Positions 17,625 to 25,270 of a stretch of DNA of 64,000 bases are shown here, one piece after another. Under the pieces are notes generated by a model. That model was not told the origin of the DNA and did not search any database. It worked only from the letters and a program-made list of their open reading frames with translations. The DNA lies in the NCBI RefSeq assembly GCF_002929705.1, contig NZ_PJIN01000004.1:62001-126000 (forward strand). Direction: 5' to 3'. Every line of letters begins with the position of its first letter. Within the stretch, counting starts at the first letter, position 1. Source of the DNA: Arthrobacter sp. N199823. Its GTDB lineage: Bacteria > Actinomycetota > Actinomycetes > Actinomycetales > Micrococcaceae. The translations under genes and the position numbers were made by a program.

Positions 17625-17933
17625 GCGCCAAACTTATGACATTCATTACATGCTGTCAAGGCTGTTTACATAAGTGCAATAAATCTGCGAGAGATTGTAA
17701 CTTTGCTGCACAATATCTAGGCAGTATTCAGGCAGGCGAACAGCAATGACGGACGAGAGTGAGGAATTCGTCCTGCCTCAGACATTTGGCCTGCCATAGA
17801 CATTTGGACAGGGGAAACTCGGGAAACGTAAGTTCGGGGGAGCGCAAACTCGGGCAGCGCAGCTGTCGGGCAGGGCCGAGAAGCCGACATTCAGAAGAAT
17901 ATCCGGCTGGCAGTGGGCCAAGGGAGCGAGTTA
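17625..17933. promoter_or_regulatory. Promoter region of the importer/sulfatase operon with candidate ROK operator
   Basis: Minus-strand promoter: -35 TTGACA (17659-17654), 17-base spacer, -10 TAAGTT (17636-17631), start codon 6 bases further. ATGACATTCAT (17636-17646) lies in the spacer and recurs, with one change, upstream of the ROK gene. The rest of the 309 bases holds two copies of GACATTTGG and no recognisable gene. Confidence 0.5.
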
Positions 17934-19100
17934 CTAGCCGACGGTCGCCATCGACCAGTGTTTCAAGGCCATCTGCGATGCGCCATCACTGCCAGCGCTA
18001 GGCGCAAAGGTGGCGGCACTAATCTCGGTACTCCGCGGCCCGAGGTCCAAGTTCTGCTCGGCGAGTGCTCGCCTAGCAGGCTCGAGGAGGAGTTCGCCAA
18101 ATTGCGAAAGTTCTCCGGTGATGACCACGCGACGCGGATCAAGCAGCACGCACGCACCCATCAAGGCTCTGGCTAGCAGCTCACCGGCCCAGGACACGAC
18201 ATTGATGGCAATTCCGTTGCCTTCCGCGGCTGCCTTCGCCATAGCCTCAATGGACTGGAACGACTGACCCCGATGGGCGGCTTCAACAAGAACATTGGCC
18301 TCGTTGATGAAGCTCTCCAGGCAACCATGACGGCCACACCAACAGACCGGTCCTGCAAAATCAACGCTGATGTGCCCCAATTCTCCTGCGATGCCATTGC
18401 CGCCTCGCATCAGCGATCCTTGGGAAACAATGGCGGAGCTAATACCCGCAGACAACACCACGTAGAGCAGGTCATCGCTACCCTTCCCATACGCCATGGC
18501 AGCCAGCCTGATGTTGTTGTCCCAAAGCATGGGGCCAGGGATCACCTCACGCAGTGGCGTCAGGGAGGCGCCCTGCGGATCACTTTGCTGTTCCACCCCG
18601 TCTGCCAGGGAATTCGGGTTGGCATGTCGGCTGGCGATACCAACGGCCGTACCGATGACCGTCTCCGTATTGATCCGCCCGTCGGCGATGAGCCGCTTGA
18701 TCATGTCAGCGGCCATGGCTACTTTGTCGGGAAGTGACACCGAACTGGAAATTGCACAGTGCTCGCGCACCACTGTGGAACCGTCAAAGCCCGTGACGGA
18801 GATGCTGATTCGGCGTCGACCCAGTTCAATGCCTACGGCAGCACCGGCGTTTGGGTTGAGGGAAAGGACCTTGGTGGGGCGCCCGCTGCGTCCCCGACCC
18901 TGGATTTCCGGCTCACTCTCGCTTACCACGCCTCGGAGCCTCAAGTCACTGACAATCGCCGAAAGGGTTGTCCGGGAGAGCTTCGTGTCGGTCTCAAGTT
19001 CGCGCCGAGTCCGGTTGCCATGGGTCGCCAATGACTCCAATACGCGCAGCTCATGTCGGCGCCGCACAGCCTGCAGTGCACTATCGTCCGGTGTAAGCAT
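17934..19100 (-). CDS. ROK-family transcriptional regulator
   Basis: This 388-residue protein has an N-terminal winged helix-turn-helix (RRELETDTKLSRTTLSAIVS, about 30-75) followed by a ROK sugar-kinase-like domain: GIELGRRRISISVTGFDG, a glycine-rich GNGIAGELGHISVDF and the zinc motif CWCGRHGCLES. ROK repressors of this layout bind sugars or amino sugars and release DNA. ATG 19100 has GAGGGGG just upstream; the longer frame to 19172 would swallow the promoter. It lies just upstream of the importer operon on the same strand, which together with the shared motif in both promoters makes it the likely regulator of the sulfatase/hexosaminidase block. Confidence 0.9.
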   Translation of the reverse strand: MLTPDDSALQAVRRRHELRVLESLATHGNRTRRELETDTKLSRTTLSAIVSDLRLRGVVSESEPEIQGRGRSGRPTKVLSLNPNAGAAVGIELGRRRISISVTGFDGSTVVREHCAISSSVSLPDKVAMAADMIKRLIADGRINTETVIGTAVGIASRHANPNSLADGVEQQSDPQGASLTPLREVIPGPMLWDNNIRLAAMAYGKGSDDLLYVVLSAGISSAIVSQGSLMRGGNGIAGELGHISVDFAGPVCWCGRHGCLESFINEANVLVEAAHRGQSFQSIEAMAKAAAEGNGIAINVVSWAGELLARALMGACVLLDPRRVVITGELSQFGELLLEPARRALAEQNLDLGPRSTEISAATFAPSAGSDGASQMALKHWSMATVG

Positions 19101-19154
19101 GTCCCCCTCATTCCCAGATTTAGTTGCCGGAGCCAGACGGTTTTCTAGCCCGTA

Positions 19155-19186
19155 ATGACCATTATGCAACAAAGCATGACATTTAT
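19155..19186. promoter_or_regulatory. Candidate ROK autoregulatory sites
   Basis: ATGACCATTAT (19155-19165) and ATGACATTTAT (19176-19186) lie 55-86 bases upstream of the ROK start. They resemble ATGACATTCAT at 17636-17646 in the importer promoter. All three are in the same orientation. Confidence 0.4.
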
Positions 19187-19242
19187 GTTCAGTCTATTGT
19201 CCTTATTGCTCCGTCGGGACACATTAGGGCCAGATCAGGTCT

Positions 19243-19851
19243 TTATTGACGCGCGGCCTTCACGAAATCGCGAATCAACTGAACGTCCTTGACTCCGCGG
19301 CTCGATTCCACACCGCTAGAGACGTCCACACCGGCGGGCTTCAGGGCGCTGACGGCGGAGGCCACATTGTTCGGGTTGAGGCCTCCGGCCAGGAGCCAGA
19401 ATCCCTGAGGTGTTCCATCAGTGAGCACATCAGCATCAAAGGTCATCCCCGCCCCGGGTTCGACGGCGTCGAGCAGCAGTCGCTCGGAGTCCCAAGCCTG
19501 CCTGTCATCGCCGGAGAGGCCGTTGTAGGCATCGGCGGAGAAGGCTCGTAGGGACTTGAAACCGGCTTCGTGCACCCGGGCCATATCTGCCAGACTCTCA
19601 TCACCATGTAATTGCACGGTGGACACTGCTGCCTGGCTAGCCATCTTCAGGACTTCATCGATGGGTTGATTCCGGAACACTCCAACGGTTTCAATACCCT
19701 GAGGCACTGCGCTTACTAGCTCGGCGACCAATTCCGGGGCGACGGTTCGCGGGCTACCCGGTGCGAAGATGAATCCAACGGCGTCTGCACCAGCGTCCAC
19801 AGCCGCAGCGATGGTTTCGGCCGTTTGCAGGCCACAAATCTTTACGTACAT
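19243..19851 (-). CDS. trpF: Phosphoribosylanthranilate isomerase
   Basis: This 202-residue (beta/alpha)8 barrel catalyses the Amadori rearrangement of phosphoribosylanthranilate in tryptophan synthesis. It has the catalytic Cys in MYVKICGL (Cys6 or so), GFIFAPGSPRTV, VGVFRNQ, VQLHGDES, the phosphate-binding LAGGLNPNNV and GVDVSSGVES with the catalytic Asp. The start MYVKICGL is the family norm; the open frame runs 41 codons further without support. No other trp gene is near. In many actinobacteria this step is done by the bifunctional HisA/TrpF enzyme PriA, so a separate trpF is noteworthy. Confidence 0.93.
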   Translation of the reverse strand: MYVKICGLQTAETIAAAVDAGADAVGFIFAPGSPRTVAPELVAELVSAVPQGIETVGVFRNQPIDEVLKMASQAAVSTVQLHGDESLADMARVHEAGFKSLRAFSADAYNGLSGDDRQAWDSERLLLDAVEPGAGMTFDADVLTDGTPQGFWLLAGGLNPNNVASAVSALKPAGVDVSSGVESSRGVKDVQLIRDFVKAARQ

Positions 19852-20053
19852 GCCTTGTATTACTCCTCTATCTGGCGCCAATGCCCGGAGCTGCCCCGAA
19901 GCTGATGATCCTGCTGCCATGCTAGCGCCCCTGTTAATAATTTTGCTCTCCCAAGGTGCCCTGATGGAACTCAAAGCTGGAGTGGGAGATAGCGAGCTCG
20001 CGCCTCAACGCCCGCACACAGGGGAAGGGTGAAGCGGAAATCACCAGCAGCGC

Positions 20054-20863
20054 TTAGGAGAACACGGCGTCGGCAATGGCCCAAATGACGTATCCACTGA
20101 TAGGAACCAGCACCAGCCACTCCCGAACGGAGCCGGCGTTACCCAGAATGGGTATGGCGACGTTGCCACTAGGCCGCCAGACGGAAGTCACAAAGGGGAG
20201 CTTCCGCAGCCAGCGCGGCGGCTTGATCTTTAGCGGCCACAAGAGGTTACACCCGCCGGTGGTGAGCATGTCGCCGAGGATATGTGCAGCCACGCCCAGA
20301 CCCATGGCTAGAGGGAACCAATAATCATGCTGCGGTGCAAAGAGCATGACGAAAATGCCAACGGCGATCCCCAGCACCCAGGGGAACTTCCGCATGGTGT
20401 CAGGAATCATTTTCAGTACCTTGCCGGCAAAGGCTGCCAGTAATACTGCCAGCAGCCCAGCACCCGGGAACACCGTGCCGTAGCCGGGGAGTTCAACTGT
20501 CCACATTCCGGCCAGCGCAGCTATGGCGACAAAAACGGCCATACCAAGAATCGAATGAGTGCCGTGCCGGTGCCCGCCAGACATTTTGCCGATCTGGATG
20601 CACAAAATATTGGACAGTGGCGGAAGCGAATGGGCGATGGTCGCGTGCCGGTGATCGGCGTCCGGGACCAGGGCCGCTCCTGCGGTCACCAGAGCCCCTG
20701 CAACCACGGAGGTGGGCGTCAGATCCATCAGCCCCATGCCAACTGTCAGTGTTTCCGGGAGCGCTGGAATCACCTGCGAGAGTTGGCCAAGTCCCACGTC
20801 GAACTGAGTGGTGAGGGCCAGCCAAACGGCAGCACCTGTGGCAGCGTGATGGGGTCCCATCAT
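20054..20863 (-). CDS. YdjM/DUF457-type membrane-bound metal-dependent hydrolase family protein
   Basis: This roughly 269-residue membrane protein starts MMGPHHAATGAAVWLAL, the usual opening of the YdjM (DUF457) family. It has a conserved DADHRHATIAHSL metal-like motif, a second histidine motif GHRHGTHSILG, several hydrophobic helices and a late AHILGDMLTTGG (His-Asp). These suggest a membrane-embedded metal site; the reaction is unknown. The start at ATG 20863 (or 20860) is chosen by alignment and by AAGGA nine bases upstream; the frame is open up to 21040. It is divergent from the HhH protein gene. Confidence 0.82.
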   Translation of the reverse strand: MMGPHHAATGAAVWLALTTQFDVGLGQLSQVIPALPETLTVGMGLMDLTPTSVVAGALVTAGAALVPDADHRHATIAHSLPPLSNILCIQIGKMSGGHRHGTHSILGMAVFVAIAALAGMWTVELPGYGTVFPGAGLLAVLLAAFAGKVLKMIPDTMRKFPWVLGIAVGIFVMLFAPQHDYWFPLAMGLGVAAHILGDMLTTGGCNLLWPLKIKPPRWLRKLPFVTSVWRPSGNVAIPILGNAGSVREWLVLVPISGYVIWAIADAVFS

Positions 20864-21028
20864 GGGGGCACGTCCTTGCATTTGTGGGTCTTCGTTCTGA
20901 ACCCGCAATACGTGGACAAAACCTGCTGTAACAAGCCTATGCCCAGCCACTGACAAAGCCCGACGGCGTGCGGCCCCGGTCACATTTCTGCCGGGGTCCG
21001 CCACGGGACGCCGTGTAAGAATGGGTCC

Positions 21029-21244
21029 ATGACCGAGCAAAACACCGCATCTGAGACCGAGTTCTCGCGCTCAATCGGCCAAACTGCAATGAGGGCGCTG
21101 GCCAACCACGGCATCACTACTTTTGTCCAGCTCACCACGCGCAGTTCCAAGTCGCTGCTGGCATTGCATGGTGTGGGGCCCAAATCCATCCGGATACTTG
21201 GGGAGGAGCTGGCAACTCGAGGCCTCACCTTTGCCAGCGATTAG
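21029..21244 (+). CDS. Small helix-hairpin-helix (RNA polymerase alpha-CTD-like) protein
   Basis: In this 71-residue protein the stretch TAMRALANHGITTFVQLTTR, followed by KSLLALHGVGPKSIRILGEE, is the classic helix-hairpin-helix pattern found in the RNA polymerase alpha C-terminal domain and in DNA-repair proteins (LxxxxGVGPKxxxxL). It probably binds DNA non-specifically through the hairpin backbone. No other domain is present. It stands alone between divergent and convergent neighbours. A role in repair or transcription is inference only. Confidence 0.75.
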   Translation: MTEQNTASETEFSRSIGQTAMRALANHGITTFVQLTTRSSKSLLALHGVGPKSIRILGEELATRGLTFASD

Positions 21245-21258
21245 GCCGGGCTTCCGGG

Positions 21259-21936
21259 TTATTTCTTGAACTTCAGCAGCATTTCAACAGCCCCGGCATT
21301 CTCCACTTTGACGAAGCCCAGATTTGGGGCGTCAATACCGTAGTCGGAAAACGTGACAGGAATAGTGCCCTGGACCTCGACACCATCTGCCGTGGTTTGT
21401 ACATTCAACGCAACCTTGACGTCCCGGGTAACACCGGCGATCGAAAGCTGACCCGCTGCCTCGGTGGTCGTGGCCCCTCCGGCGATGACGCCAATGTCCA
21501 CGGGCGAGGTTAGCGTAAACGTCGAGGTCGGGAACTCGGAGGTTTTCAGGATGCCCTGAAATTGACTGTCCCGGCTGCTGTTATCGGTGGTGACGTTGCC
21601 CATGTCCACCACGGCCGTTGCGGCGGTCAGGCTGGTGCCGTCAATGGTTGCCTGGCCCGAGACGCCCTCTGTCCGCCCAACAACCGTCACGTCCTGGCCG
21701 TTAAGCACCTCTTTAACACGGTAGCCCGCTTGCGAACCGTCCGAGATCTTCCAGGTGCCGGACAGCTCGGCGGCAGCGATGGTGCCATCCGGCGTTGCCC
21801 CTGGGGTAGGCGATGACAGCGAGAGCGTGTCGGGGGCCTGTTCGTTGCCAATCTTGGCGTAAATGGCACTACCGCCCCAGACCGCGACAATCGCCACCAC
21901 CAACAAGATTCCAAAAATCATCAATTTTTTACGCAT
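21259..21936 (-). CDS. YceI-family protein with N-terminal membrane anchor
   Basis: This 225-residue protein has an N-terminal membrane helix (about 5-27), a Thr/Pro/Gly-rich linker, then a YceI lipocalin-like barrel: LSGTWKISDGSQAGYRVKEV, SRDSQFQGILKTSEFPTSTF, GQLSIAGVTRDVKVALNVQ and SDYGIDAPN. YceI proteins bind long isoprenoids or polyprenyl chains in a hydrophobic barrel. The anchor places it on the outer face of the membrane, where an isoprenoid or quinone ligand is possible. Monocistronic; its stop lies 14 bases from the convergent HhH gene. Confidence 0.9.
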   Translation of the reverse strand: MRKKLMIFGILLVVAIVAVWGGSAIYAKIGNEQAPDTLSLSSPTPGATPDGTIAAAELSGTWKISDGSQAGYRVKEVLNGQDVTVVGRTEGVSGQATIDGTSLTAATAVVDMGNVTTDNSSRDSQFQGILKTSEFPTSTFTLTSPVDIGVIAGGATTTEAAGQLSIAGVTRDVKVALNVQTTADGVEVQGTIPVTFSDYGIDAPNLGFVKVENAGAVEMLLKFKK

Positions 21937-22095
21937 ACCCAGCCCTCTGCGAGACGTTTGTCCAATGTCAAAGAACTATGCCCGAAGAAGCTGCCATTTT
22001 CCTGTGATTGTCCTCCGGGAATTCCTTTCAGACGAACGACGGCGGCCTGCCACAAAAAAGTTCCCTCACCGTTCGGCCAGGAGTAACGTTGGCAC

Positions 22096-22260
22096 ATGAG
22101 CCAGGACCCAGTGGAAGAACGCCCGGCACGCGTTGGTCGGGCGGCCGACAAGCACTTGTCGGTGGAAGATTTCATCAAGCTGATGGTGCCGGAACCGGAC
22201 TTGCTGGAGGAAGAGACCACCCCGGATCCGGATGTTGAACCTCGTGAGACCGGGGCATAG
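22096..22260 (+). CDS. Acidic 54-residue micro-protein
   Basis: This is an uninterrupted 54-codon frame of good actinobacterial codon use. The product runs MSQDPVEERPARVGRAADKH, then a helical LSVEDFIKLMVPEPDLLEEE and a Pro/Glu/Asp tail ending ETGA. AGGAG lies at 22079-22083, 12 bases before ATG, which is rather far. No family is recognised. It is followed after 40 bases by a proline-rich micro-ORF in the same direction, so the pair is probably one transcript. A small regulator or adaptor is possible, but nothing shows it. Confidence 0.55.
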   Translation: MSQDPVEERPARVGRAADKHLSVEDFIKLMVPEPDLLEEETTPDPDVEPRETGA

Positions 22261-22300
22261 CAACTCAGCAATACAGCAGCCCAGAGATAAGGAATGCCCT

Positions 22301-22531
22301 ATGAACTCCAGTGACTGGCCGTTGGCTGCCGCCAGCATCCCGGACCCCGAGAATCCCACCCGGCATCCGGATCCGACCCAGCCGCCAAACCCGCCTGCTC
22401 CGCCAGATCCTTACAGGCCGCCGGAGCCCAACGAGCCCTACCCGCAGCCTGCACCTCCGGAGCCTATTTTCCCGCCAGATCCCATGAGCCCGCCGGTGCG
22501 GCCAACGCCGCTCGAACCGCCGCACTTCTAA
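22301..22531 (+). CDS. Proline-rich 76-residue protein
   Basis: About 31 of 76 residues are proline, arranged as PDP, PEP, PPxP and PPDP runs with Asp and Glu, which would give an extended polyproline II chain. AAGGAA at 22290-22295 is well placed before ATG 22301. There is no signal peptide or membrane helix. It is downstream of the acidic micro-ORF and upstream of an unknown 248-residue protein on the same strand. No function can be assigned; translation would need EF-P at the repeated PP codons. Confidence 0.55.
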   Translation: MNSSDWPLAAASIPDPENPTRHPDPTQPPNPPAPPDPYRPPEPNEPYPQPAPPEPIFPPDPMSPPVRPTPLEPPHF

Positions 22532-22713
22532 CGGGTACCTGATCCACCTAGTGCCATTCACCTTGGCAGCGCCAGTGACATCATCGGCCCGGCCCTTGCA
22601 TATCCACTGGCCATGGTCTGCCTGCAAATCCATCGCCATAAATGGGGCAGCTGCCCCATGCCCCCGCTGGTCCGCAGATCTACGCTCTTTTACACAAGAC
22701 AAAGGAGCGCATC

Positions 22714-23460
22714 ATGACCAGAATTTCACCCCGTGCCCATGCGGAGCTGGCGGAGAGAAATGCCGCACTGCCGCCCGGGGATGACGAACGATTCATCGGC
22801 TACGCCCTAATGGGCCTGCCGTTCGCCTCCGGCCACTATTTGGCCTTCAGGCGTTTCCCGGCCAGCTCCGTTGGCCCCGCCTACGCGGCTGTGTGGTTGT
22901 TCCGCCCCCAGGACGGTTGGACCATTTACGCGGACGCCCCGCCGTTTCTCAGTTGTGCCCGGTACTTCGGTGCCGCCGTCTCCGCGACCCACCTGACCGA
23001 GGTCACGGCGAGGTGGGAAGGACCCTTCAAGCTCACTGTGGGCGTGCCCGGCGTCGTGCGTTGGGACCTGGAGTTCAAGGAAACAAGAACGACAGCGACA
23101 CTCACCACCTTGGCGCATCTCATGCCGGGCGGGTGGTGGCGTTGGCCCACAGTGCTTGCCGCTATGGGTAGGTTCATGGGTCCTGCCCTTCAGGCCGGAA
23201 AGCTGCGGCTTGCCGGGACCACGCCCAACGGCCAAACATTCCAAGCCCGGCCCCTATGCGTCTGGCAGGTCAAGACCAGCCAGGCGACGATCGACGGTGG
23301 CAGTGCGGGGATGCCGCATCCGCTGCCGAAACAGGCGCATCTAGCCGATTTTTGGCTGCCACAGCGCGGATTGTTCGTGGCAGACATGACCGTGCGGTTC
23401 CCCTCCACGGCGCCCCCGGCGGAGACCCACCGGGCAGGGGTCCAGGCCGGACGCCGTTGA
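22714..23460 (+). CDS. Conserved-looking hypothetical protein
   Basis: This 248-residue soluble protein has no family I can name. ATG 22714 is preceded by AAGGAG at 7 bases, so translation is credible. The sequence has strong beta character: ERFIGYALMGLPFASGHYLA, VWLFRPQDGWTIYADAPPFL, SCARYFGAAVSATHLTEVTA, then WDLEFKETRTTATLTTLAHL and GGWWRWPTVLAAMGR. The alternating hydrophobic pattern and large aromatic content suggest a ligand-binding barrel. The third of three same-strand genes before the HD/LuxR regulator. Confidence 0.7.
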   Translation: MTRISPRAHAELAERNAALPPGDDERFIGYALMGLPFASGHYLAFRRFPASSVGPAYAAVWLFRPQDGWTIYADAPPFLSCARYFGAAVSATHLTEVTARWEGPFKLTVGVPGVVRWDLEFKETRTTATLTTLAHLMPGGWWRWPTVLAAMGRFMGPALQAGKLRLAGTTPNGQTFQARPLCVWQVKTSQATIDGGSAGMPHPLPKQAHLADFWLPQRGLFVADMTVRFPSTAPPAETHRAGVQAGRR

Positions 23461-23518
23461 CTCATTCAGCTAGAGGATATTGTTTCTCCGTGGCAGGTCC
23501 CTGGACACCGGCACGTTT

Positions 23519-23599
23519 TAGAATGGGATGGTGGCTGACCATTGCTCGGACGGCGTTGCCGCCGGGCCCTCCGGCAAGGTTCCGGAGGGCCCGGCCGCG
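23519..23599 (+). promoter_or_regulatory. Structured 5' leader of the HD/LuxR gene: -10 box plus hairpin masking the SD
   Basis: A TAGAAT -10 box at 23519-23524 would start RNA near 23531; no clear -35 is seen. GCCGGGCCCTCCGG (23561-23574) and CCGGAGGGCCCGGC (23582-23595) form a perfect 14-bp stem with a 7-base loop. The right arm contains the GGAGGG (23584-23589) that would be the SD for ATG 23600. Confidence 0.5.
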
Positions 23600-25153
23600 A
23601 TGCCACGGAACGCCGCAACCACCAGCCGCCCCGAAATTTTAGCGGCACTGTCCCTAGCTATAGATCTGGGTCTGGGACAGCCCATGGAGCACATGTTGCG
23701 GGCCACTCTGCTGGGGTTGCGCATGGCAACGCTGCTGGGCCTCGGGGAGGAAACCAGCGGCCGTCTGTATTATGCAAACCTGATCGCCTGGATCGGGTGC
23801 CACGCAGACTCCCACGAGCTGGCCGCTTTGTTCGGCGACGATCTTGCCTTCCGTGCGGATTACTACTTCATTGACGCCCACGGGTTGCCAATGCTGTCCC
23901 TGATGCTGCGCCACGCGGGCCAGGAACTGCCACCTATCCAGCGCACCGCCCGCCGTACCCAGTTCGCGGCGACCGCCAACTCGACCGTCAAGGCGCTGAT
24001 CCTCTCGCATTGCCGCTCGGCCGGCCGGCTGGCCGAGCGGGTGGGTCTCGATGCCGACATGCCGGACATCCTGATCCACACTTTTGAGCGTTGGGATGGA
24101 AAAGGCCTGCCGGTGGGAGTGTCCGGCATAGAAATTCCCATGGAGATGCGCATTGCCCAACTTGCCGACACCGCTGAAGTCTTCCTGCGTACAGCAGGGC
24201 TGGAGGCGGCCGTGCGGACCGTGAGGCAACGCAGCGGAACGCAATTTGATCCGAGACTGGCGGATGTTTTCTGCTCCCACGCTGCGGAATTGACATCCGG
24301 GCTGCTGGAGCTGGACCCGTGGACGGCCGCGCTGGCAGCGGCACCTTCCGAGGTCTGTCTCAGCGGCAGCGGACTGGATGCGGTGCTGGCTGCGATGGGC
24401 GATTTTGCCGATCTGAAGTCGCCGTGGACGGCCGGGCATTCGCGGCAGGTGGCGGCATTAACCGCGACGGCTGCCGCGCACAGCGGATGTAGCGAACCGG
24501 AACTGACGGCGCTACGGCGAGCCGGCTGGGTACACGACCTCGGTCGGATGGGGGTGTCCAACAGTATCTGGGACAGAGCCGGGCCGCTTTCATCCTTGGA
24601 CCGCGAGCGCCTGCAGCTATACCCGTTCCTGAGCGGGCGCATCCTGAGCCGCGTGCCCGGCCTGCGGCGGGTTGCGGAGCTGGCCGGGGCGCACCGCGAG
24701 CGCCTTGACGGCTCGGGGTATCCACGCGGACTGAGTGCGGGTGGGCTGGATCCGGGCCAGCGCCTCTTGGGTGCGGCCGACGCCTACCAGACGTATCTGG
24801 AGCCGCGTCCCCACAGGCCCGCACTTCTGGCGGCCGCGGCTGCTGCCCGGCTGCGCGCGGAGGTGGCGGCAGGCAGGCTGGCTGCGGCCGCCGTCGAAAG
24901 TGTCTTGGTGGCTGCCGGTCAGCAGGAAGCACGACGGCGGATCCTGCCGTCCGCCTTGACGGCTAGGGAGGTGGAGGTGCTGAGGTTGCTCTGCCGTGGG
25001 TTGGACAACAGGGCGATTGCTGCCGCGCTGTTCATTGCGCCGAAAACGGCGCGGAACCATGTTGAGCATATTTATGGGAAGACGGGAGTCTCCAACCGGG
25101 TCACCGCCACCTTGTTTGCGCTGGATGCGGGATTGTGGGACCGGCCCGCCTAG
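23600..25153 (+). CDS. HD-domain phosphohydrolase with C-terminal LuxR-type DNA-binding domain
   Basis: The product (517 residues from ATG 23600) has an N-terminal half with a degenerate HD-GYP-like region, containing HTFERWDGKGLPVG and MEMRIAQLADTAEVFLR. A second half has a fuller HD-GYP set: SPWTAGHSRQVAALT, RAGWVHDLGRMGV (HD pair), AGAHRERLDGSGYP and LLGAADAYQT. The end is a GerE/LuxR helix-turn-helix (LTAREVEVLRLLCRGLDNRA). It is probably a transcription factor sensing a nucleotide or metabolite through HD domains. A longer start at ATG 23528 is possible but would place the hairpin in coding sequence and precede the likely RNA start. Monocistronic or last in its unit. Confidence 0.85.
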   Translation: MPRNAATTSRPEILAALSLAIDLGLGQPMEHMLRATLLGLRMATLLGLGEETSGRLYYANLIAWIGCHADSHELAALFGDDLAFRADYYFIDAHGLPMLSLMLRHAGQELPPIQRTARRTQFAATANSTVKALILSHCRSAGRLAERVGLDADMPDILIHTFERWDGKGLPVGVSGIEIPMEMRIAQLADTAEVFLRTAGLEAAVRTVRQRSGTQFDPRLADVFCSHAAELTSGLLELDPWTAALAAAPSEVCLSGSGLDAVLAAMGDFADLKSPWTAGHSRQVAALTATAAAHSGCSEPELTALRRAGWVHDLGRMGVSNSIWDRAGPLSSLDRERLQLYPFLSGRILSRVPGLRRVAELAGAHRERLDGSGYPRGLSAGGLDPGQRLLGAADAYQTYLEPRPHRPALLAAAAAARLRAEVAAGRLAAAAVESVLVAAGQQEARRRILPSALTAREVEVLRLLCRGLDNRAIAAALFIAPKTARNHVEHIYGKTGVSNRVTATLFALDAGLWDRPA

Positions 25154-25213
25154 GCCATGATGGCAGCACTCAGGGCGTTGAAGCTAGGGCATCGTGGCTA
25201 AGGAATGGGGCTG

Positions 25214-25257
25214 GGACACCGGGCTCAGTGGCCTGCTGCAGGCCGGCCGGGGTGTCC
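25214..25257. terminator. Hairpin between convergent HD/LuxR and DUF427 genes
   Basis: Outer arms GGACACC (25214-25220) and GGTGTCC (25251-25257) enclose an inner palindrome GGCCTGC/GCAGGCC (25230-25244). No T-run on either strand. Function as a bidirectional terminator is inferred from the position. Confidence 0.45.
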
Positions 25258-25270
25258 GGGCCAGCGCTGT

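Noticed and set aside
19101-19172. Longer start of the ROK gene
   Set aside because: Would cover the repeated operator-like motifs; ATG 19100 has a good SD and fits the family.
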